Assembly: GCA_963845445.1 (NCBI GenBank)
Contig: CAWJSE010000003.1
Coordinates: 496,001 to 560,000, forward strand
Direction: 5' to 3'
Source: JABDBL01 sp963845445
GTDB taxonomy: Bacteria; Cyanobacteriota; Vampirovibrionia; Obscuribacterales; Obscuribacteraceae
DNA: 64,000 nt
How positions within the stretch are numbered: the stretch's first letter is position 1; each line of letters starts with the position of its first letter. Below are positions 45,168-54,208 of the stretch, piece by piece. The notes beneath the pieces are model-generated. The model did no database searches. It was not told the origin of the DNA and saw only the letters and a program-made list of their open reading frames with translations. The position numbers were made by a program, and so were the translations under genes.

Positions 45168-48100
45168 CTGTTTTTCTGGTATCACTCTGTCGATACAATA
45201 AACGCAGCACCTGTAGCAGTGGCAAGAGTATAAATACCAGAGTCAAAATAATTGGGACGATAAACAGCGGATAGCCGTGTTGCCCTAAATCAATTAAATC
45301 AGATAATAAACTCTCCATAAAGCCAATTAAAAAATATGTGAGAGGATTCACTCCAATCAGTTTGACAATAAAATACCACATGATAATTTGCCAGGTGCAA
45401 CCAAAAATGACACTGATGGCATAATCCTGCCAATAGCGCATCGATGAATATGTCACCAGATTGAAGACGATTATAAATATAACGTATAGAAAGAAATTCG
45501 AACAATAGCGCTTGTATAGACCGGCTAAAACAGCTATGAGAAGCATTTGCTGAGTTGCCGCCAGGAGGGCATCAATAAATATAGCAAAGGGAGGCCAGCC
45601 CATATTGGCCAAATCACATATTGTAGAGAGTGATTCCTGCGGACAACCAGGCGAACATTTCACATGACAATAATCAGAAAGCGTGTTGATAAAAATATGG
45701 AGGGCAGCCACGCCAAAAGCCAATGTCCATGAATTAGACCAGAGGGTTGGTTGCAACAAGCTGTTTTCACGTTTCAGCTGCGTGACTAGAAGTGCAGCAA
45801 ATGAACGCAGTTCGAATTTAGATGCCACTGTATATAGTGCAGCAATTGCCAGGGCCACATAACAAAAATTATAAAGAAAACTGTTTTGCAACACTTGCAC
45901 ATAGCTGGTAAATTGTCGCAAGATATAAGAATATAAGGGTTCAGTGGTCAAATATGAACTATAAAACTCTGGACAGCTATTTAGATGTTGAACGAAAGCT
46001 AAAGCAATCAAAATCACAGTACATAGGTAAGTAGACTGCCACCTTATATAACCACCCTTGAGCAAACCAAAAGCCCACAATAAGCCTGCTACAGCAATAA
46101 AAACATTAAGAGCTGTGCGCAGATAAGAAAATATCTCGTCTTTAATAGATCGTTTGTTGCGTTCGTTCAGCCAGTGATCCGGTAAATCATAGCCAGATTC
46201 CATACTGGAAACAACGCCTCCTAGCACATCGATCGAAACTTTAAATTCGGCATCCGCTACATTCAAATGCGGGACTGTGTAAGTGAGTGTGTAGTCTTTC
46301 CTTGCTTTGCGCTTATTTTCGAAGGAGTTTTCAAATTTGAACGGACACCAATTAGAGAGATCGTTCTTCAAATAAGTTTCGACTTTGTTTCTGGCTTCCT
46401 CTTCGGACAAGTTATCTCCTACAGCATCTTCTGGTTCAACCAAAGTGAATGAAACGACCTTTCCTTTTAAGTCTAGCCATATAATATATTCCTTTGGATC
46501 AAGAGGTCTAAAGAATCGTACTTTCCAAACTAAACCTTGCCTGGTTTCCTTAGCCAATCGCAAAGCTTGCTGCAATTGCAATTTTTCAAAGAGATACTGC
46601 ATGTCCAAATAATTGGTATCGTCTATAAGTTTAGCCAATACTTTGTGCTGTTGGACATCGATATTTCTGCTCGCAAGTTCGCTCTTTGCCAAAGAAATAA
46701 TTTGCGGACGACTGGTAAACAAAATGGTATCTTTGTTTACAGACTGATAGCTAAGCAAAGGAAAGATAAGGAAGAGACTGCATAATCCGAGAAACACTAA
46801 TGCCAACGAATGCTTCTTCGATAAGGAACGAGTATAAGCTAAAGTTTTAGCAGCAAGTTCATCTGTATGCTCCAATTCATTCTTTATTTGCGCGATTATG
46901 TGGGTTTGGACCCTCGGATAAAGCTTAATCAAAGCACGATTTTGCAAAGGCTTATCGCTCTTGTAGCCTAGCTTTTTACTTTTTAAGTAAGCAAATATCA
47001 AAAGTATCAGAAAAGGGATTAGCGGAATTATAGCGGTACTCCTTAGCCCTAGGTCGTTAGCACCGAACAGCATTTTGACTGATACTAAAGCATCAAATAA
47101 ATAATGTCCCACCAAACATGGCAATAATCCATAGCGCCTCAAAATCCATCCTTGTAATAGCCCGATGGCAGTTAATTCAATACCTCTGGCATATGCTGGT
47201 TCTTGTGGGTAAGTGCTATGCATGAAACCCCAAGCAGCCGCTTGCAATAGATTCGCGACCCAAAATGAACGTGTCAGTCGTTGAAATAGACTTAACGCTA
47301 AAACTCTATAGAGAAATTCTTCAGTAAATGCTGCCGATATTCCAGTAGAAATAGCCGAGAAAAAAGGAACAACTGTACTGAGAACTTGATAATTCTCAAT
47401 CCCTAATGGACACCAGACGTGCCAATGAGCACCCAATAAATAATAGGCGATTATCCAGCCCAGATTTATGCCCACTACTATATGCCCAACCAGATTGCCG
47501 TCAATGAATGACTTTGTCCTATATGCTCTAAGACGAAATATATTTTCTAAAGCTATTTTCTTCGAATAACTGATTCTATATATAAATTCTGCCGCTCCTG
47601 CCAGCGTGAGACAACTAATGAATTTAGCTAATCCACTTACTGCACAATCGAGAATGAATTCGAGAAAATAGCCGGAAAACAATTTCTCAGTATTGTAGCT
47701 ATCTATAACAGAGACAATATCATTAAATGAATCAATAAGATCTACAAAGGTAAGAATGGCGGCGACGGTTATGGCAAAACGCCAGCGAATGCCCTTTATG
47801 CTTACCGCCCAGAAAAAGATGAAGATTGAGACCACTTGAAGAAGCGAATAAAATATCGAAGCAATACTTTGCAGTAGCTGATTCGAGGAACGCAAAGTAC
47901 TGAATTTTCGCTGAAAACTCTCGGGCACATAAAGATAGTGATTAAATTGATTGACCTGGTTACCAGCAACCCCCACCTGAATACGCAATTTGGCGCCGCG
48001 AAAATCACGATTTTTATCTTGCCAGGTAAATGAATAATCTGTGCGGTAAGGCTGTTTATAAGAAGCGCTCTTAATCAAAGTGTAAGCATCCAGGGATAGC

Positions 48101-48606
48101 ATAGTATTTTCTTTGATAAAGACACTAGCAAGCTTCAAAGCATCCTGGCGCGCCAGTGATGGTAATTGTTTATCATTCTCTAACTCATGACTGAAAGCCT
48201 GCATTTTTGCAGCAGTATTCAGCCAAATGTGAAGTTCCTCTTGTTGATGCTCCCGGCACAAACGTGTACGCCAAAACCAGATCGACAAATCCTCTTTCAT
48301 TAACTGATTTGCCTTGTCTATACCGAACTCATATTCGAGAAATGTCTTCGCTCGATTGTCGACAGTAAATTGAGTAGATTCAATGGCATTGACCTGGTCA
48401 TAACCGAGCTTACTTGCTAGCTGGCGCGCAGAGCGGATAATCTCTATTCTTGGCACTCGTAAATTAACAGATGCAGAAGGAAAAACTGTGGCGTCATAGC
48501 GAAAATATGCGCAGAGGCCCAAAACGCAAACGATTGCCAGCCACCAAATGCGGTTGAAAAATAAGGATCTCAGACCAGGAGGAAGATTTATTGGATAGGA
48601 AGCCAT
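45145..48606 (-). CDS. Tandem CPBP (Abi) membrane-protease protein with degenerate second half
   Basis: 1153 residues. The first module has a soluble N-terminal region (about 40-240) and a polytopic region with the CPBP active-site motifs: Glu429-Glu430 and Arg434 in TEEFLYR, His463 in GFMHS, and His501 in GHYLFD. CPBP enzymes are intramembrane metallo-type proteases related to CAAX prenyl proteases. The second module repeats the plan (soluble region about 625-850, then helices) but the matching site reads TQQMLLIAV near 1018-1026, so the catalytic glutamates and arginine are gone, and no equivalent histidines are visible. This looks like an active/inactive tandem duplication. It converges with the frameshifted 44.3-kb gene. 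Confidence 0.82.
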   Translation of the reverse strand: MASYPINLPPGLRSLFFNRIWWLAIVCVLGLCAYFRYDATVFPSASVNLRVPRIEIIRSARQLASKLGYDQVNAIESTQFTVDNRAKTFLEYEFGIDKANQLMKEDLSIWFWRTRLCREHQQEELHIWLNTAAKMQAFSHELENDKQLPSLARQDALKLASVFIKENTMLSLDAYTLIKSASYKQPYRTDYSFTWQDKNRDFRGAKLRIQVGVAGNQVNQFNHYLYVPESFQRKFSTLRSSNQLLQSIASIFYSLLQVVSIFIFFWAVSIKGIRWRFAITVAAILTFVDLIDSFNDIVSVIDSYNTEKLFSGYFLEFILDCAVSGLAKFISCLTLAGAAEFIYRISYSKKIALENIFRLRAYRTKSFIDGNLVGHIVVGINLGWIIAYYLLGAHWHVWCPLGIENYQVLSTVVPFFSAISTGISAAFTEEFLYRVLALSLFQRLTRSFWVANLLQAAAWGFMHSTYPQEPAYARGIELTAIGLLQGWILRRYGLLPCLVGHYLFDALVSVKMLFGANDLGLRSTAIIPLIPFLILLIFAYLKSKKLGYKSDKPLQNRALIKLYPRVQTHIIAQIKNELEHTDELAAKTLAYTRSLSKKHSLALVFLGLCSLFLIFPLLSYQSVNKDTILFTSRPQIISLAKSELASRNIDVQQHKVLAKLIDDTNYLDMQYLFEKLQLQQALRLAKETRQGLVWKVRFFRPLDPKEYIIWLDLKGKVVSFTLVEPEDAVGDNLSEEEARNKVETYLKNDLSNWCPFKFENSFENKRKARKDYTLTYTVPHLNVADAEFKVSIDVLGGVVSSMESGYDLPDHWLNERNKRSIKDEIFSYLRTALNVFIAVAGLLWAFGLLKGGYIRWQSTYLCTVILIALAFVQHLNSCPEFYSSYLTTEPLYSYILRQFTSYVQVLQNSFLYNFCYVALAIAALYTVASKFELRSFAALLVTQLKRENSLLQPTLWSNSWTLAFGVAALHIFINTLSDYCHVKCSPGCPQESLSTICDLANMGWPPFAIFIDALLAATQQMLLIAVLAGLYKRYCSNFFLYVIFIIVFNLVTYSSMRYWQDYAISVIFGCTWQIIMWYFIVKLIGVNPLTYFLIGFMESLLSDLIDLGQHGYPLFIVPIILTLVFILLPLLQVLRLLYRQSDTRKTVSAPKVL

Positions 48607-48840
48607 CTACAGCGCTCTTTCATCAAAAAATGCCCGTATATTCCTATTCTGACAAATTTTCGCTTAGTGTATAGACCAAAATGGGCGCTAGATCTATTAA
48701 ATATCGTGCTATATTGAAGATTAATGAGATAATGTCGCGGCAAGCAGGCTAAATCCGGTAAAAGCTTGCTTCAAACCAACAAAATGAACAATCTTTCTGT
48801 AAGCCGGATCAATATTTTTATCTGATGGAGACAAGAAAAT

Positions 48841-49581
48841 ATGCCAGATAGTGCACTTGAAGAAAAGACTATGATTGAAAAGATTCAGGTAGGTCAAAAG
48901 CTAGAATCTACAGACGAAATTACTAACGAGTATCGCGAGCATCTTTTGAGCTTAATGATCGCGCAAGCAGATTCCGAATTAGCTGGCGCCTATGGATATA
49001 TACCTTGGATTGAAGGCGCTCCCACTATGGCGGAGAAGCTAGCTATGGCTGTCATTGTTAAAGATGAATGCCGACATGCAAAGGCGATATATGATCTACT
49101 GGACAAATTAGGGGTCAATACAAATAAGCTTATTTTCGAAGATTATATGAAAAATCGGCTGAAAGTATTTTACGAACCAATTAAAACCTGGGCTGAACTG
49201 GTAATGTTTAACTTCTTAATGGACAGAGCAGCTGGGCATCAGTTACACGATGCAGCTGAGTGCAGCTGGGGTCCCTGGTCGCGCGTCATGATAGAAATTG
49301 AAAAAGAAGAATTGATGCACGTTAAGCACGGTGAAACATGGGTACGAAAATTAGCGCGGGATCCTAAAGAAAAAGCGGCAGTTCAGCAAGCACTTGATTT
49401 CTGGTTTCCAAAAGTGAATAAAATATTTGGTAAGGGCGGAACCGATACCAATAAGCGCTATCGCCACTTTAAGCTGAAGCAAAGAGACAATCAAGAAGTC
49501 AGGGTATCCTGGTATCAAGAAATTAAACCTTTACTTGAGTCATATGAATTGAAAGTACCAGACATAAGCGTTGTAGAATAA
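48841..49581 (+). CDS. PaaA-like diiron oxygenase (aromatic-CoA epoxidase catalytic-type subunit)
   Basis: 246 residues of the ferritin-like PaaA/PaaC family; PaaA is the catalytic subunit of the phenylacetyl-CoA epoxidase, which adds one oxygen to the CoA-activated ring. Iron ligands appear in family order: Glu46 (SELAGAYG), Glu76/His79 (DECRHA), Asp128 (FLMDRAA), Glu157/His160 (EELMHVKHG). Asp at the fourth place is the PaaA, not PaaC, pattern. It is 60-80 residues shorter than typical PaaA. It starts an operon with a CoA ligase, EthD and three crotonases but no PaaB, C, D or E in this window. Confidence 0.82.
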   Translation: MPDSALEEKTMIEKIQVGQKLESTDEITNEYREHLLSLMIAQADSELAGAYGYIPWIEGAPTMAEKLAMAVIVKDECRHAKAIYDLLDKLGVNTNKLIFEDYMKNRLKVFYEPIKTWAELVMFNFLMDRAAGHQLHDAAECSWGPWSRVMIEIEKEELMHVKHGETWVRKLARDPKEKAAVQQALDFWFPKVNKIFGKGGTDTNKRYRHFKLKQRDNQEVRVSWYQEIKPLLESYELKVPDISVVE

Positions 49582-49619
49582 GCAGATTCGTAGCGTCTTA
49601 GAGTAATCGGTTGGCAGCA

Positions 49620-50993
49620 ATGTCCAAAGTGGCAAATAACCCCTTAACTTCAATTTGGAATTCTAAAATAGAACGCCTCCCTGAGGTGGAATTGAAAGAT
49701 TTGCAATTGTCTAGACTTAAGATTCTTCTTAACGAATTAGAAAATAAGAATATATTCTACAAAGCTCGGCTAAAAGAAAGCGGTATCACTAGTAGTGCTA
49801 TAAAATCATTGACAGATCTTAAGCATTTGCCTTTCACCACAAAAACTGATTTGCAAAATAATTATCCTTTCGGACTATTCACAAAAACCGTGCCGGAAAT
49901 AGCCCGTTTCCATAGCTCATCTGGAAGTAAAGGTAAACCCACTATCGTGGGTTACACTGTTAACGATTTGGCAGTCTGGTCAGAGGTTTGCGCACGCTCG
50001 TTAGCCTGCGCAGGAGTGCGTTCTGGTGATATTGTCCAAAATAGTTATGGCTACGGTCTTTTTACCGGTGGACTTGGTATACATTATGGAGCTGAGTTGT
50101 TAGGTGCAACAGTAATTCCTACATCAGGCGGTATGACCAGAAGGCAACTTACGCTTCTGCAAGATTTAAAAGCAAGAGTTTTATGCTGCACTCCCACATA
50201 CGCAATGAACATTGGTCATTTAATGGAGGAGCTGGAAATACCCGTAGATACGTTAAATCTCCAAATCGGCATTTTTGGGGCGGAACCTTGGACAGAAGAA
50301 ATGCGCACCCAGCTATCAAAAAAATTATCTATTCAGCCATTAGACATTTATGGACTGAGCGAGATTATTGGGCCGGGGGTCTCTATGGAGTGTCCACATT
50401 CAGCTATTAATCAAAGTGGTATGCACGTTTGGGAAGATCATTTTTATCCGGAAGTTATTGATCCAAAAACTGGCAATCCTCTGCCAGAAGGCGAAGAGGG
50501 CGAACTAGTTTTTACTACACTAACCAAAGAAGCACTACCCTTCTTGCGTTATCGTACAGGAGATATTTCAAGCCTCAGTCGAGAACCTTGTACATGTGGT
50601 CGATCTATGGTTAAAATGGCACGGGTAAAAGCAAGACTAGATGAGATGCTCATTATTCGTGGGGTCAATTTCTATCCCGGTGCTTTAGAGAAAATCCTTG
50701 TCACTCATCCGCATCTTTCAGCAAAATTTTTGTTGATTATAGATAGGCAAAAGGCCTTGGACACAATTAATTTGCAGGTGGAGATTAATCGCCAAACAGT
50801 ACAGAAGTGGGACAGTATGTCCGATGCTGGCAAAGCACAAGCGCATCAGCAGCACTTGAAAGAAGAGCTCAAGAATCTTTTGAAAGATTTATTGGCTATA
50901 ACAGCAGAAGTAGAACTGATGATGCCTGGTACTTTAGCTCATAGCGAAGCTAAGCCAGTTCGCGTAATAGATAGACGGACAAAAACCCATTAA
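49620..50993 (+). CDS. paaK: Phenylacetate-CoA ligase-like AMP-forming enzyme
   Basis: Activates an aromatic acid as its CoA thioester with ATP. About 457 residues show the ANL phosphate loop SSGSKGKPTIV, the YGLSEIIGPG motif, and the C-terminal RYRTGD and VRVIDRR region, in a PaaK-like layout with the N-terminal LNELENKNIFYKARL. The physiological substrate may be phenylacetate or another aryl acid; sequence alone cannot tell. ATG 49620 is chosen; TTG 49611 is an alternative. It is 38 bases after the oxygenase gene. Confidence 0.88.
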   Translation: MSKVANNPLTSIWNSKIERLPEVELKDLQLSRLKILLNELENKNIFYKARLKESGITSSAIKSLTDLKHLPFTTKTDLQNNYPFGLFTKTVPEIARFHSSSGSKGKPTIVGYTVNDLAVWSEVCARSLACAGVRSGDIVQNSYGYGLFTGGLGIHYGAELLGATVIPTSGGMTRRQLTLLQDLKARVLCCTPTYAMNIGHLMEELEIPVDTLNLQIGIFGAEPWTEEMRTQLSKKLSIQPLDIYGLSEIIGPGVSMECPHSAINQSGMHVWEDHFYPEVIDPKTGNPLPEGEEGELVFTTLTKEALPFLRYRTGDISSLSREPCTCGRSMVKMARVKARLDEMLIIRGVNFYPGALEKILVTHPHLSAKFLLIIDRQKALDTINLQVEINRQTVQKWDSMSDAGKAQAHQQHLKEELKNLLKDLLAITAEVELMMPGTLAHSEAKPVRVIDRRTKTH

Positions 50994-51011
50994 GTAAAAA
51001 GGAGAATTATA

Positions 51012-51311
51012 GTGGTCAAACTCACTGCTCTTTATAAAAAACCTAGCGATCCGCAAGAATTTGACCGTTATTATAAGGAAGTACATACTCCCTTGGCTAA
51101 CAAAATGCCAGGATTGAAAAAATTTGAAGTAGCCAAAGTTATAGGCAGTCCTGCTGGTGAGTCGGAATACCATTTGATGGCCCATTTGTATTTTGACAAT
51201 ATGGATGCTCTGAAAAGTGCCATGAACTCTGAAGAAGGTAAGACAGCAGCCAGGGACGTAAAAAACTTTGCCAATGGTCTGGTGCAAATAATTATTTGCG
51301 AAGTCCAGTAG
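51012..51311 (+). CDS. EthD-family small protein
   Basis: 99 residues of the dimeric alpha+beta-barrel EthD family: VKLTALYKKPSDPQEFDRYY, then HTPLANKMPGLKKFEV and AHLYFDNMDALKSAM. EthD members occur next to mono- and dioxygenase genes; some act as isomerases or ligand carriers. GTG 51012 follows GGAG. Its place in the aromatic-CoA operon suggests it helps handle ring-derived intermediates. Confidence 0.85.
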   Translation: MVKLTALYKKPSDPQEFDRYYKEVHTPLANKMPGLKKFEVAKVIGSPAGESEYHLMAHLYFDNMDALKSAMNSEEGKTAARDVKNFANGLVQIIICEVQ

Positions 51312-51317
51312 CAGACT

Positions 51318-52181
51318 ATGTCAAAAAAAATTATCTACGAGAAGCAAGATTTCATTGCCCGAGTAACTATTAACCGGCCCGAAGTTTTGAACTGCTTTGA
51401 TTCAACTACTTTGAAAGAATTGGGTGAGGCATTTTTGGATGCTGGTGCTGACGATAAAATCGCCGTGGTTGTTATTACAGGAGCCGGCAAAGAAGCATTT
51501 TGCACCGGAGCAGATTTAAAGGAACAAGAGAAAGAAATATTACCTAAACCAAGCAATTACTATAAGTGGATGTATAGCTTTATAGAAATGCACGACCGCT
51601 TGCGCAATATTGGCAAAGTAACCATTGCCCGTTTAAACGGCTTGGTGGTTGGCGGTGGCAATGAATTAAATATGGCCTGCGACTTAGCTATTGCTGCAGA
51701 TCACGTGAAAATAAAGCAAGTTGGTGCTGCCCGCGGCTCGGTAGCTGCTGGCGGTGCAACCCAGTGGCTGCCATTAATTGTGGGCGATCGACGAGCTAGA
51801 GAAATGCTTTTTCTGTGCGAGTATATAGATGCTCAAAAAGCCCTCGAATGGGGACTAATTAATGAAGTTGTACCTTATGCAAAACTAGATGAGGCAGTCC
51901 TAGCTCTAGCCGAGAAATTGCGCGATAAGCTGCCAGAATGCACACGTTACACTAAACAGCAATTAAATTTCTGGCGAGACTTTTCTTGGTCAATGACTAT
52001 AGGCCATGCCCGAGATTGGCTTACCCTTCATGCAGACAGCGCCGAAGTTAGAGCAGGACTGGAGGCATTCAGCAAGAAAGAAAATATCGATTATAATGCC
52101 ATACGTCATCGATCTGACCATGCTAAGTCTAAAGGGAATAAAGCATCAAAACCCAAGCAAAAAAAATCAAAGCGGAAGTAG
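51318..52181 (+). CDS. Crotonase-superfamily enzyme with lysine-rich tail
   Basis: 287 residues with the crotonase fold: oxyanion-hole segments GAGKEAFCTGADLKE and LNGLVVGGGNELN, and AARGSVAAGGATQWLPLIVG followed by REMLFLCEYIDAQKALEWGL. The last stretch resembles MenB/BadI-type members, which make or break carbon-carbon bonds, more than plain hydratases. A Lys/Ser-rich tail (about 270-287) is unusual. It starts 6 bases after the EthD gene. Confidence 0.8.
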   Translation: MSKKIIYEKQDFIARVTINRPEVLNCFDSTTLKELGEAFLDAGADDKIAVVVITGAGKEAFCTGADLKEQEKEILPKPSNYYKWMYSFIEMHDRLRNIGKVTIARLNGLVVGGGNELNMACDLAIAADHVKIKQVGAARGSVAAGGATQWLPLIVGDRRAREMLFLCEYIDAQKALEWGLINEVVPYAKLDEAVLALAEKLRDKLPECTRYTKQQLNFWRDFSWSMTIGHARDWLTLHADSAEVRAGLEAFSKKENIDYNAIRHRSDHAKSKGNKASKPKQKKSKRK

Positions 52182-52198
52182 CAAGAGGTTAAGAAGAA

Positions 52199-52978
52199 AT
52201 GATTTCAACTTATGAGCATATTCTAGTAGAGAAAGAAAAAAGTGTCGCTATTGTTAGACTAAATAGACCAAAGGTTCACAATGCTCTTAGTCATGCACTA
52301 ATTGGCGAATTAACTAGAGCACTGGACAGCTTAGACAAAGACACTAACGTGAGGGTGATTGTTCTAACTGGAAATGAAAGAGCATTTGCTGCCGGAGCAG
52401 ACATTGGAGAGATGTCGCAAGAGTCTTCGGTATCTCTAATGCTAGAGGATCCATTCTCCACCTGGGATAAAATCCGCACTATAAAGAAACCTATAATTGC
52501 GGCTGTTAGCGGTTTTGCTCTGGGTGGTGGTCTTGAACTTATGATGAATTGCGATATTGTCATTGCTTCAGAAAATGCCAAATTTGGACAACCGGAAATA
52601 AATCTTGGCATCATCCCTGGTGCCGGGGGCACCCAGAGATTGACACGTTTAGTGGGCAAAAACAAAGCAATGGAAATGATTCTCACTGGTGATATGATCA
52701 ATGCTCAAGAAGCGTTACGCATCGGATTAATCAATAAAGTTGTAGCGGTCGAACACTATCTCGAAGAAGCTAAAAAAATGGCCGAGATAATTGCAAAAAA
52801 ATCGCCTATAGCGTTGCAATTGGCTAAAGATGCTATTCTCAAAAGCTTCGAAACATCTTTATCTGAGGGCTTGCAACACGAGCGGAAAAACTTTTACATG
52901 CTTTTTGCCACTGCCGATCAGAAAGAAGGCATGAGCGCGTTTCTAGAAAAGCGCGATCCAGTTTTCGAAGGACGCTAA
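52199..52978 (+). CDS. paaF: Enoyl-CoA hydratase (PaaF-like)
   Basis: 259 residues with both catalytic glutamates of classical crotonases: LGGGLELMMNCDI and FGQPEINLGIIPGAGGTQRL, plus the oxyanion segment AFAAGADIGEM and the RDPVFEGR tail. It should hydrate a ring-opened or straight-chain enoyl-CoA. It begins 17 bases after the preceding crotonase. Confidence 0.9.
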   Translation: MISTYEHILVEKEKSVAIVRLNRPKVHNALSHALIGELTRALDSLDKDTNVRVIVLTGNERAFAAGADIGEMSQESSVSLMLEDPFSTWDKIRTIKKPIIAAVSGFALGGGLELMMNCDIVIASENAKFGQPEINLGIIPGAGGTQRLTRLVGKNKAMEMILTGDMINAQEALRIGLINKVVAVEHYLEEAKKMAEIIAKKSPIALQLAKDAILKSFETSLSEGLQHERKNFYMLFATADQKEGMSAFLEKRDPVFEGR

Positions 52979-53017
52979 CTAGCGATACCCTAAATAACTT
53001 TATGAAGGATTATCCAA

Positions 53018-53809
53018 ATGAGTAAAGATAATATTCTGCTTCTGGATAAAAGTAACGGCATTGCTACCATTACTTTGAATCGCCCGGATAAGCTTAATGC
53101 CTTTAATGATGAGCTTTCTTATGCACTGCATGAAGCCTTAAAAGATTCAGAGAAAGACAGCCAAATAAGGGTAATAATAATCACTGGGGCCGGACGGGGA
53201 TTCTGCTCTGGTCAAGACTTGCAAGCACGACTCAACAGCAAAGACAATCCAGTATCACTAGGAGAATCAATTAGGAACCGCTATAATCCAATTATTCTTA
53301 AAATACGCAATATGGAAAAACCAATTATCGCGTCTATAAATGGTGTAGCAGCCGGAGCAGGGGCAAGTCTTGCTTTTGCTTGTGATTTCAGGATAGCCAA
53401 CGCAGAGGCTACTTTTATTCAATCTTTTAGCAAAATAGGATTGGTGCCCGATTCAGGATCAACCTTCTTTCTGCCACGCCTGATAGGGCTTACTAAAGCA
53501 TTTGAATTAATGCTCTTAGCTGATAAACTTTCTGCTAAAGAAGCACTAGAACTAGGTCTATTGAATTCTATAACAGAGCAAGATAAATTGGCCGCGCAAA
53601 CATTAGATTTAGCCCAAAAACTTGCTGCTGGTCCAGCGCTGGCATTTTCTTTAACTAAGCGGGCGGTTAATCGCGTTATATTCAATGATATAGAAGAATT
53701 GTTAGAACAAGAAGCAAATTTACAAGAAATAGCTGGTGCTAGTGAAGATTTTGCCGAAGGAGTAAAAGCTTTTATCGAAAAACGCCAACCGGTGTATAAA
53801 GGTAAATAA
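53018..53809 (+). CDS. paaG: PaaG-like ring-epoxide isomerase
   Basis: 263 residues that match PaaG, which converts the ring-1,2-epoxide of phenylacetyl-CoA to an oxepin. Signature segments are GRGFCSGQDLQARL, RNRYNPIILKIR, NGVAAGAGASLAFACD and KIGLVPDSGSTFFLPRL; the aspartate in PDSG is the catalytic residue. Together with the PaaA-like and PaaK-like genes this supports an epoxide-based aerobic pathway. Confidence 0.9.
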   Translation: MSKDNILLLDKSNGIATITLNRPDKLNAFNDELSYALHEALKDSEKDSQIRVIIITGAGRGFCSGQDLQARLNSKDNPVSLGESIRNRYNPIILKIRNMEKPIIASINGVAAGAGASLAFACDFRIANAEATFIQSFSKIGLVPDSGSTFFLPRLIGLTKAFELMLLADKLSAKEALELGLLNSITEQDKLAAQTLDLAQKLAAGPALAFSLTKRAVNRVIFNDIEELLEQEANLQEIAGASEDFAEGVKAFIEKRQPVYKGK

Positions 53810-53931
53810 ATGCTGGACTTCGTACGCAATTATCACCGGCACAAATTTATTATTCTAGGATCAATTGCTTTAGTGCATTTTATATTATAGATCCATCCGT
53901 TCGGTACTATGTTGATCTACAGAATTTCACG

Positions 53932-53978
53932 GTGTCAGAAAAACCGCAGGATTTTTGCTCTTCCAATCGTGAAAACAC
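53932..53978. repeat. Palindrome-type repeat, diverged copy
   Basis: GTGTCAGAAAAACCGCAGG and the following AT-rich part resemble the stronger palindrome at 54089. A CAGCTTGACTTTCGG motif follows at 53984 and occurs again (CAGCTTGACTTTACGG) at 54056, before the second copy. Confidence 0.45.
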
Positions 53979-54088
53979 TTTACCAGCTTGACTTTCGGGA
54001 TATTGTAGTAAGAAATTTGATTAAGCAATGAAGACGAGTTCTCTAAAGCCAGGTACAGCTTGACTTTACGGCTTTAGGCTTATGCGCA

Positions 54089-54122
54089 GTGTCAGAGAAA
54101 AACCGTACGGTTTTTCTGACAC
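54089..54122. repeat. Near-perfect palindrome GTGTCAGA...TCTGACAC
   Basis: GTGTCAGAG-AAAAACCGT pairs with ACGGTTTTTCTGACAC with a two-base bulge. It could be a terminator of the aromatic operon, an operator, or a small dispersed repeat. No T tract follows at once. Confidence 0.7.
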
Positions 54123-54208
54123 GATGAAAAAACCAAAAAAATATACCAGTGGGAGGTAATAATTCATTTTGCTATACTGCAAAAGTATCAATTCACTACA
54201 GCACCCAA

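Larger units (their letters stand above)
53810..54208. other. Intergenic region with short ORF and repeated palindromes
   Basis: About 400 bases without a firmly supported gene. A 26-codon ORF (53810-53890) starts at an ATG that directly follows the paaG stop and holds one hydrophobic helix (IILGSIALVHFIL); it stays open in another frame if one base is added in its TTTT run, so it may be a broken small gene. Two similar palindromic units follow. Confidence 0.5.

Noticed and set aside
53541..53809. Mobile element near the paa-like operon
   Set aside because: No transposase, integrase or terminal repeats were found; only the small palindromes downstream.
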